Position numbers and translations under genes: made by a program. DNA of 43,318 bases, from the NCBI GenBank assembly GCA_031271905.1, contig JAISUT010000046.1, forward strand, positions 1 through 43,318, written 5' to 3'. The stretch comes from Acidobacteriota bacterium (lineage in GTDB: Bacteria > Acidobacteriota > UBA6911). The notes under the pieces are model-generated. The model did no database searches. It saw only the letters and a program-made list of their open reading frames with translations, and had not been told where the DNA came from. Positions 24,544 through 31,958 of this stretch are shown here, piece after piece. The first letter of the stretch is position 1. Each line of letters begins with the position of its first letter.

Positions 24544-25965
24544 CTACAGGTTCAGCACCACGGTCTTCTCCTCGGTCATCTCCTTGATGGCGTATTTGCC
24601 CCCTTCCCGGCCGAAGCCGCTTTGCTTCACGCCGCCGTAAGGCATGTTGCCGACTTTGTAGTATGCGGTGTCGTTGATGATGACGCCGCCGCACTCGATC
24701 TCCCGTGCCGCGCGGATGGCGAGGCTCAGGTCGCGGGTGTACACTCCCGCCTGAAGGCCGTATATGGAATCGTTGACGGCGCGGATGGCCTCGTCGAAAT
24801 CCCTGTACGAGTTGACCATCAGGAGCGGACCGAAGACTTCCTGGCTCCACACCTTCATGTTCGGCATCAGGTTGCCGAGGATGGTGGGCAGGTAGAACCG
24901 GGTCCCCTTCGCTTCGCCGCCGGTGACGACGACGGCCCCCTCGTCCACCGCCTCGACGACCCATTCGGCTATGCGTTCGACCTCCGATTCCCCGATCATC
25001 GGCCCCATCGTGGTCTTCGGGTCGGACGGGTCGCCGAGCACCAGCGATTCGGCGACAGCCTTCGCCTCGGTCATGAACTCGCTATAGACGTCTTCGTGGA
25101 CGAGAACCCGTTGGACGGAGATGCAAACCTGTCCGGAGTTGTAGAAGCCGCGCGTCGCGCAAGCCGCCGCCGCCTTCTTGACATCGGCGTCCTTGTGGAC
25201 GATGACGGCGGCGTTGCTTCCCAGCTCCATCGCGCAACGACGCAGGCCGATGCTGCGCGTGATGTGCTCCCCGACCTCCGCGCTCCCGGTCAGGCTGTAG
25301 AAATTGATGTCAGGGTTCCGCAGGAGCCACTCCCCCACCTTGGAGCCGGGGCCGAGCAGCAACTGGATGTGTCCGGCAGGCAACCCCGCTTCCAGCAGCA
25401 CCTCCACAAGCTGGCAGCCGCTGACCGGGGTCTGTTGCGTCGGCTTGAGGACGACGGTGTTCCCGGCGGCGAGCGCCGGCGCCACCTTGGACGTGGACAG
25501 GCTCAGCGGATAGTTGAACGGGGTTATGGCGCAGACGACGCCGACGGGGGAGCGCAGGGTGAACGACATGCGGTTCTCCGAGCCGGGGTTCGAGTCCACG
25601 GGCACCATCTCCCCCGTGATGCGCTTCGCCTCCTCCGCTATGTTTTCAAGGTTGGACGCCACTCCGTTCACTTCGCCCAGCGCTTCCTTGACCGGCTTGC
25701 CGACTTCCTTCACCAGCGTCTCCGCCAGTTCGTCCCGCCGCTTTCTGACGATGTCCGCGGCGTTGCGCAGTATCTCGTAGCGCTGGTACGGGGTGAGCCG
25801 CGTGGTTGCGAAGGATTTGCGCGCCGAGCGCACCGCCGCCTGGACCTGGTCGTGCGACGCCTGCGCGATGGTCGCGAAAGGCTCGCCGGAATATTTGTCC
25901 AGGACTTCGAATTTTGTATCAGTGTCCACCCAATTCCCTTCGATGTGCAGCTTGTAGTGCTTCAT
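24544..25965 (-). CDS. NAD(P)-dependent aldehyde dehydrogenase
   Basis: A 473-residue ALDH-superfamily enzyme that oxidises an aldehyde to the acid. The start at 25965 gives MKHYKLHIEGNWVDT. Visible motifs are ITPFNYPLSLSTSKVAPALAAGNTVVLKPTQQTP (coenzyme fold), SLTGSAEVGEHI, CAMELGSNAA (catalytic Glu) and NSGQVCISVQRV (catalytic Cys about residue 277), then EVFGPLL. The type resembles lactaldehyde/glyceraldehyde or sulfolactaldehyde dehydrogenases, but substrate cannot be read from sequence. It appears monocistronic. Confidence 0.88.
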   Translation of the reverse strand: MKHYKLHIEGNWVDTDTKFEVLDKYSGEPFATIAQASHDQVQAAVRSARKSFATTRLTPYQRYEILRNAADIVRKRRDELAETLVKEVGKPVKEALGEVNGVASNLENIAEEAKRITGEMVPVDSNPGSENRMSFTLRSPVGVVCAITPFNYPLSLSTSKVAPALAAGNTVVLKPTQQTPVSGCQLVEVLLEAGLPAGHIQLLLGPGSKVGEWLLRNPDINFYSLTGSAEVGEHITRSIGLRRCAMELGSNAAVIVHKDADVKKAAAACATRGFYNSGQVCISVQRVLVHEDVYSEFMTEAKAVAESLVLGDPSDPKTTMGPMIGESEVERIAEWVVEAVDEGAVVVTGGEAKGTRFYLPTILGNLMPNMKVWSQEVFGPLLMVNSYRDFDEAIRAVNDSIYGLQAGVYTRDLSLAIRAAREIECGGVIINDTAYYKVGNMPYGGVKQSGFGREGGKYAIKEMTEEKTVVLNL

Positions 25966-26542
25966 GATGCTGTTCTTCCTCGCAAATGTTGAAAATGTTG
26001 ACGTGTCGCACCGCCCCGTGCGCCGAACCATTCCGTCGGACGTGGGCGGTTTTGTTTTTCGTTCTTTTCAGAAGATTTGTAAAAAGCGCGGTCGGATCCG
26101 GCCTGGGGCGGCCCGCGCAAGATGGTGTCGGACGGCAGACGGACAGACGCCCGCCGAAGGGGTGTGTCGATCAACGGTTCTCCTTTCCAAAGGGAACCCC
26201 TAAAAACCCCGGACGCTGCGTTGCGCCTTGATCGGCGAGGTTTTAGAGGCTCCCCCAAATGGGAGGCATGGCCGTTTCCCGCCATACCCTGTCGTCCATG
26301 TCCCATGGCCGGCGGCTGTAGGGTCTCATGGATCGGAGAGATGCGTCCCGACGTTCGTCGGAGCGGTTTCACATCATCCTATATGTATTTTTACAAGGAC
26401 AATGTACTCTTAAAGATGAAAATAATAGGGTGCCGGGGAGATTTTGTCAATAGGGGCGATGGGAACCATCCAGAACCATCCAGATGCCGGGGCGAACGGT
26501 CGAAAGCGGTCATGGCGTCCCGGCGCATGGCGCCCCGGTCGG
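25966..26542. other. intergenic region with short inverted-repeat element
   Basis: No supported gene on either strand. Contains a reverse-oriented short GGGAACC element (26192-26254) and an AT-richer patch near 26380-26450. The direct pair GAACCATCCA occurs at about 26462 and 26473. The promoter of the aldehyde dehydrogenase should lie at its left end but was not fixed. Confidence 0.5.
26192..26254 (-). repeat. GGGAACC inverted-repeat element, short form, reverse orientation
   Basis: 63 bp with the same ends and the same central words (GACGCTGCGTTGCGCCTTG on this strand) as the copy at 19189-19251, inverted. It lies about 230 bp upstream of the aldehyde dehydrogenase start. Confidence 0.85.
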
Positions 26543-28822
26543 TCAATCGCCGTGGCCGAAGACCTCGGTGCGGAAAAAGCGCACCAGCGCCTCTTTGCGG
26601 GCGCGCGCCTTGGCGTGCAGCGGGGTCAAGGCCTTCTCCGGCCAACGCAAGAGCGTCATCTCGTACTCCGCCGCCAGCCCCCGCCCGGTGAGGTACCAGG
26701 AATATTGGAGCCCGAACGTCAAGCCGGACGGGAAGAAGCCGCCGTCTTGGTTGAGGGTGATGCGGTAGACGCGGTCGTCGCCCGGGTCGGGCACCATCCT
26801 CACCAGCCGGAGGTAGGTGCGCAGTTGCCCGTTGGACAGGTAGCAGGCCCGCTCCCCCTCGGGGCGCAGGGTTATCTCGTAGCAACGGCCGCCTGCAAGC
26901 TGGATCCAGCGGCGCTTTTCGATGTACCTCCCCAGCAGCGACTCCCCCAGCGCGATCAACAGGTTCTCTTGCAGGCTCTCCGGGTTCTCCAGCAACGACT
27001 GGTGCAACTTGATGCGCCGGTCTTCTGGGTCGAAATACCCCAGCACGTTGTCCCATTCGGTGTTGCGCTCCCACTGCTTCGCCGCCAGGACGCTCACCCC
27101 CTTGAAGTAGTCGAGGTGTTCCGGGCGGATGTCCCGATGTTCCCACGCGACGCGGTAGAAGAAGTCCCGCAACGCCTCCTGTTGGAATTTCTTCCCCCGC
27201 AACGCCTGCCGGACCGCCTGCATGTGTTCGCATAGGAACAGGCGGCGGGACCGCCTTTTCGCGAGGGGGGGCGGCGTCCTTTCGGACTTCGTCGAAGCGG
27301 GGGCGTGTGGGATGGATGGCGCCACGCCTTTGGCGCGCAGGAGGTAGCCCGGCTCGTCCTGGAGGTTGCGGTCGGCGTACAGCAGAGTCTTGACGGCGAG
27401 GGCGAACCTTTGCGGGTCGTGCTGGATGACGCGGCTCTGCCCCGGTTGCGTCTGGGAGAAGAGCGTCGCCTCGACCGGATGCACCCCCATCGCCTCGACC
27501 CTCGCCTTGTCCAGGTAGATCGGATGCTTGCCTTCGAGCGCGTAGTTGCGCAGGATGCTGCCGGGGACGTGCTCCAAGTTAGCGCATAGCACGACGTCGA
27601 ACAGCCCTTCGATGCCGCCCCGGATGTTCCGGGCGTATGCCTCGACCAACTCCGACGCCAGAAAGCCACGCCCCTCGTTTTTCAAGGAGATGTCCGTCTC
27701 CCCCTCCTGTATCCAGGCGTTCGCCCCCAGCACCTTCAAGGCGCGGCGGTTGCTGCGGATGGCGGCGACGATCGGCTCGATCTGCAACACAGGCAGGATG
27801 CTGGTGTACAAGCTCCCGGGGGCGTAGACGATCACGTCCGCCTCCCGTAGCGCCTTGCGGACGGCGGGGCTGATCGTGGGGGGGAGGGTGTACACCGCAG
27901 TCACCCGCTCCACCGGGGAGGTGCGTCTGTAGCGCGCCGACTTGCCCTGCCCCATGACCTCGACGCCGTTGGCGTAGCGGAATTGCAACTGTCCGGGCAC
28001 CGCAGTCGCCGCATGGATGGTTCCGGCGGGGGCGCCGATCAGATGGGCGATGCGGTCGATGCCGTTCTGTACGTCCCGCAGCCTCGGAGGCCGGGAAGTG
28101 TCGCCGTGCGCCTCTTGGAAGATGGCCGCCGTCAAGAGGAGGTTGCCCACGGAATGCCGCGCCGGGGGGATCGTCGGCCCCTTGCCGCCGGGGGCGAGGT
28201 ATCCGCCCAGTTCGCGGAACGCCTCCGCCAGCCGTTCGGGGCACGCCCCACGCAACCCCCCGGGGATGGCGACCAGAGGGTCGCACAACTCCTTGAGCCC
28301 CGCCGCCCCAGGGGTGATCCGATGCGTGAGGACGGAGTGGATGGCGCGCAGAAGCGCGGCGGCCTTCTTGGCGTTCAGCCCGTAAGCCTTTTGCAGGTTC
28401 TGGGGCAGTATCGACGACAGCAGCAGTTTGCGCAGGTCGCCCACGGCGATCATGGGTAGCAACTGCAACAGGGCGCCGCTGGAGCCGCCGTCGTCCGTCG
28501 TACAGACGATGGAGGTCAGGTGCGGGAACTCCCTTTTGAGCCCGACGTCGGGCCGGTCTGGCCAATTCTCAAGATAGGAGTTGCCTCCTACGACGGTGGA
28601 GTGTCCCGTGCCGCCGCCGATGACGACCATGCGGTGCCTGCCGAGGTCGAACCGCAACGCCTGTTCCGCGAGCGCCGCCACCTCCGGGTCGGCGCCGTCC
28701 GAAGCCTGCCCGGTCAGGATGTACTCCACCAGGTTCTCGATGGCGCTGTGGGGGGCGTTCGACGGCCAGAACGCCGTGCGATGCAATTCGAAGAGGATGC
28801 GTCGGGATGGTTTCTTCGCCAT
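26543..28822 (-). CDS. two-domain YvcK/CofD-like protein
   Basis: A 759-residue protein. After a ~60-residue N-terminal extension, residues about 64-475 form a YvcK/CofD (2-phospho-L-lactate transferase-like) domain: MVVIGGGTGHSTVVGG, CTTDDGGSSG, GDLRKLLLSS, HSVGNLLL, YAPGSLYTSILPVL. YvcK-type proteins bind UDP-sugars and affect cell-wall and carbon balance in several bacteria. YvcK proper is only ~320 residues. After a linker at about 500-525 there is a C-terminal region of about 235 residues (LFLCEHMQAVRQALRGKKF ... FRTEVFGHGD) that I do not recognise. The start at 28822 is the second Met, chosen because the sequence upstream is not conserved-looking. Confidence 0.8.
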   Translation of the reverse strand: MAKKPSRRILFELHRTAFWPSNAPHSAIENLVEYILTGQASDGADPEVAALAEQALRFDLGRHRMVVIGGGTGHSTVVGGNSYLENWPDRPDVGLKREFPHLTSIVCTTDDGGSSGALLQLLPMIAVGDLRKLLLSSILPQNLQKAYGLNAKKAAALLRAIHSVLTHRITPGAAGLKELCDPLVAIPGGLRGACPERLAEAFRELGGYLAPGGKGPTIPPARHSVGNLLLTAAIFQEAHGDTSRPPRLRDVQNGIDRIAHLIGAPAGTIHAATAVPGQLQFRYANGVEVMGQGKSARYRRTSPVERVTAVYTLPPTISPAVRKALREADVIVYAPGSLYTSILPVLQIEPIVAAIRSNRRALKVLGANAWIQEGETDISLKNEGRGFLASELVEAYARNIRGGIEGLFDVVLCANLEHVPGSILRNYALEGKHPIYLDKARVEAMGVHPVEATLFSQTQPGQSRVIQHDPQRFALAVKTLLYADRNLQDEPGYLLRAKGVAPSIPHAPASTKSERTPPPLAKRRSRRLFLCEHMQAVRQALRGKKFQQEALRDFFYRVAWEHRDIRPEHLDYFKGVSVLAAKQWERNTEWDNVLGYFDPEDRRIKLHQSLLENPESLQENLLIALGESLLGRYIEKRRWIQLAGGRCYEITLRPEGERACYLSNGQLRTYLRLVRMVPDPGDDRVYRITLNQDGGFFPSGLTFGLQYSWYLTGRGLAAEYEMTLLRWPEKALTPLHAKARARKEALVRFFRTEVFGHGD

Positions 28823-28946
28823 GGAAAGATGAGGCGGCCGCATTGCGACCGCCCTGTCGGATCAAATGGTCTGATCGAAGGTCGAAAGATCGTTGGGGAT
28901 TGCGCCGGGGCGTGCGCGGGGCTGCCGCGACGCGACCGCCCCCCGC

Positions 28947-31838
28947 CTACTTGTTGCCTCGGAACTTGGACTGGAGGAACGCGATCTTTTCCTCGAACGA
29001 CGACTCCGGCCCTTCGGGAACGGGCTCCGACTCCTTCGCGGTCTCATACACCGCAGGGGTGCGTTCCTGCGGGACGCGCTCGGGCTTGCGCGGCGGCCGT
29101 TTCCGGTCACGGTCACGGTTGCGGCGCAGGGTGCCGTCCCCGTCCCGTTGCTCGGGGCGCGGCCTCCGGTCGCCGCCGCCTGCGCCACCCCCCGCCGGCA
29201 TCCTGCCGTCCGGGCGTCGCGACAGACCTTCCGCGCCGGCTCGGACTGCCCCTGCGCCCGCCTCCGCATTCCCGCCTTTGCGCGGATGCCGCGGCTTTTT
29301 GCGCGAGGCGTTCGACGACGCGCCCGACTTCATGGACAACGCTATCCGCTTGGTCTCCGAATCCGCCGAGATCACCTTGACCTCGACCACGTCGCCTACC
29401 TTGACCGCTTCGCGCGGGTCGCGGATGAAGCGGCTCGCCATCTGGCTGAGATGCACCAAGCCGTCCTGCCGCACGCCGATGTCAACGAACGCCCCGAAGT
29501 TCGTCACGTTTGTGACCACCCCTTCCAAGGTCATGCCCGGCTTGAGGTCGCCCAGTTCCCGGACGTCCGGGTTGAACCGGGGCAGCTTGAACGTGCGCCG
29601 GGGGTCGCGACCGGGCCGCAACAACTCCTCGCGGATGTCGGCCAGGGTCGGCAACCCTGCAGCCTCCGTCACGTAGTCTTCCAGCTTGATGGCGTCGATG
29701 AGTTCCTTGTTGCCGACCAAGTCCCCTACGGAGCCCCCCGCAGCCTCCGCCATCTTTTCGACGAGCGCATACGATTCGGGATGCACCGCCGTCTTATCCA
29801 AGGCGTTTTCGCCGTCGGGCACGCGCAGGAACCCCGCCGCCTGCTCATAGACGGCGTCTTCCAGGTTGAGAGCCGACTTCAGCGCGTAGCGGGAGGGGAA
29901 CGGCCCATCGGAGGAGCGGACTGCCACGATGCGGCGCGCCAGCTTGTCGTTCAGCCCGGAGACGTGGCGCAACAGCGCCGCCCCCGCCGTGTTCAGGTTT
30001 ACGCCGACGTTGTTGACGCAATATTGCACGGTCTGCACAAGCCCCCGGTGCAACGCCTTCTGATCCACGTCGTGCTGGTACTGCCCCACGCCGATGAGCT
30101 TCGGATCTATCTTCACCAACTCCGCCAGCGGGTCTTGCAAGCGGCGGGCGAGGCTGACCGCGCAACGCGCTGAGGCGCTGCGGTCGGGGAACTCTTCGCG
30201 AGCCAGGCGCGAGGAGGAGTAAATCGCAAGCCCTGCGTCGTTGACTGCGGCGATGAATACGTCGGACAACCCTTCCTCCGCGAGCACCCGCCGGAGCAGG
30301 GACTCCAGCTCCCGGACGCCTGTGCCCGCCCCGATGGCGATGGCGCGCACCTTGTGGCGTGCGATCAATCCCTTCAGGACGAGGCGCGGATCCGCCGGCT
30401 TCCTCGTTTTCTTCGGGGCGGTCGCCGCCGCGACCGGCGCGGGGGACGCCAGCGTGGCGAGCAACGTCGCCAACGGATCCGGCGCTGCGGGCGCCTCCGC
30501 CGGAGCTTCCGCTCCTGTTCCCGCGACCGGCGCTTCCTCATCCATCGCGACCGGCGCGGCGACATCTGCGGCGGCATACGCCTCCGCCTGTCCCGCAGGC
30601 GCGGCCGATTCCGTCGATTCGCCCGCATCGGGGCTCTCTTCCACGGCGGGGGGGGCAGGCGACGGTTCCGCGTCCACGGTCGCCTCGCCCTCGTCCGCGA
30701 CCGGGGCGGGGCTTTGGGCGGCGGCTTCCGCCGGGGCCGCCGTTTCCGCCGCCGGTGGCGCGATGGCGGCGGCTGTGAGCTTGATCTTCGCCGACTCCAA
30801 CAAGCGGCCCGACTCGTCCACCACGGCCAAGTTGCATTCGCGTCCCTTCGCCATGTCCGCGCCCATGACCACGATGGGGCCTGCGGGCGGGGACAGGAGG
30901 AGGTTGGACAGGTTCTCTTGGAACACCTTGATCGCCTCGCGGTCCGCGCGCTCTTTCAGTTGCGTCCTCACCTCGGTCTCGATCATGGGGCGCAGGATGC
31001 GGTCGTAGGACTCTTTCGCGGCGGCGGCGAGGATCGGGAAGAACATCGACTCGCGATCCTCCTTGTCCTTGAGCACCGCGGACAGCAGGTATTCGACGGC
31101 CTTGGCGTTGTCGCCTTCGATGGAGGAGACCAGCACCCCCTCCTTGCAACCGCGCCGGATGGCGAGCACGCGGTGCGAGGGGATCGAGGTGACCGACTCC
31201 CGCCGGTCGTAGTACATGGTGTATTTGGTCTTCTGCCCGACCTTGGCGGGGACGACCGCAGAGACGAGCTGTCCGTCGCTCCAGAGCATTTCGCGCAACG
31301 TCTGGCGGTATTCGGGATTCGCCCATATCCATTCGGCGAGGATGTCCACCGCCCCCTGTTGCGCCTGCTCGCGGTTGAGCACCCCTTTGGCGGGGTCTAC
31401 GAACACGTCGAGGTGCTCATCGAGGGTGCGTCCGTCGGGCTCTTGCTTCCAGAAATACTCCGCCAGCGGCTCCAACCCCTTCTCGACCGCCTCGATGGCG
31501 CGCGTCTTCTTCCGCGGCCGGAACCGGTGGTGCATATCGTCGAGTTCCGGTTTGGAGAGGCAGCCGTCGATCTTCGCACGGAGCTCGTCGGTGAGCTTTT
31601 CCTGCTCCGTGAGCGTCTTGACGAGCGACTCCCGCAGTTCCAGCACCTCCCGGTAGTGCGCCAGCCGGTCTTGGACGAGGCGGATCTTCGCCTCGTCCAG
31701 CCCCCCGACGGCTTCCTTGCGATAGTGGGCGATGAAGGGGCCGGCGGCCCCGTTTTGTAAAAGTGCGACCGTCGCGGAGACAGAACTCTCGGGGATCGCG
31801 GTTTCAAGAGCGATTCTACCTACAATAGCGGCATCCAT
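28947..31838 (-). CDS. tex: Tex-family RNA-binding transcription accessory protein with low-complexity insert
   Basis: A 963-residue protein against about 770-780 for typical Tex. The N-terminal HTH-like part (VGRIALETAIPESSVSATVALLQNGAAGPFIAHYRKEAVGGLDE) is followed by a YqgF/RNase H-like domain beginning VVMGADMAKGRECNLAVVDE near residue 323. Then come helix-hairpin-helix motifs (NNVGVNLNTAG, FPSRYAL) and an S1 domain (GMTLEGVVTNVTNFGAFVDIGVRQDGLVHLSQ). Two departures stand out. A ~125-residue Ala/Pro/Glu-rich insert splits the YqgF domain (about residues 356-482), and an Arg/Gly-rich C-terminal tail of ~125 residues follows S1. Start at 31838 is the family Met. Confidence 0.92.
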   Translation of the reverse strand: MDAAIVGRIALETAIPESSVSATVALLQNGAAGPFIAHYRKEAVGGLDEAKIRLVQDRLAHYREVLELRESLVKTLTEQEKLTDELRAKIDGCLSKPELDDMHHRFRPRKKTRAIEAVEKGLEPLAEYFWKQEPDGRTLDEHLDVFVDPAKGVLNREQAQQGAVDILAEWIWANPEYRQTLREMLWSDGQLVSAVVPAKVGQKTKYTMYYDRRESVTSIPSHRVLAIRRGCKEGVLVSSIEGDNAKAVEYLLSAVLKDKEDRESMFFPILAAAAKESYDRILRPMIETEVRTQLKERADREAIKVFQENLSNLLLSPPAGPIVVMGADMAKGRECNLAVVDESGRLLESAKIKLTAAAIAPPAAETAAPAEAAAQSPAPVADEGEATVDAEPSPAPPAVEESPDAGESTESAAPAGQAEAYAAADVAAPVAMDEEAPVAGTGAEAPAEAPAAPDPLATLLATLASPAPVAAATAPKKTRKPADPRLVLKGLIARHKVRAIAIGAGTGVRELESLLRRVLAEEGLSDVFIAAVNDAGLAIYSSSRLAREEFPDRSASARCAVSLARRLQDPLAELVKIDPKLIGVGQYQHDVDQKALHRGLVQTVQYCVNNVGVNLNTAGAALLRHVSGLNDKLARRIVAVRSSDGPFPSRYALKSALNLEDAVYEQAAGFLRVPDGENALDKTAVHPESYALVEKMAEAAGGSVGDLVGNKELIDAIKLEDYVTEAAGLPTLADIREELLRPGRDPRRTFKLPRFNPDVRELGDLKPGMTLEGVVTNVTNFGAFVDIGVRQDGLVHLSQMASRFIRDPREAVKVGDVVEVKVISADSETKRIALSMKSGASSNASRKKPRHPRKGGNAEAGAGAVRAGAEGLSRRPDGRMPAGGGAGGGDRRPRPEQRDGDGTLRRNRDRDRKRPPRKPERVPQERTPAVYETAKESEPVPEGPESSFEEKIAFLQSKFRGNK

Positions 31839-31958
31839 GGGCGATATTCTTACCGAGGTGAATCTCGGAATCAACTGATAAATTGACGTCCCGGCATTTA
31901 TCCCGCAAAAAAAACGAACGCCTCGCCGCACCCCGCCCGTCGGCTTTTTGACGCGCCG

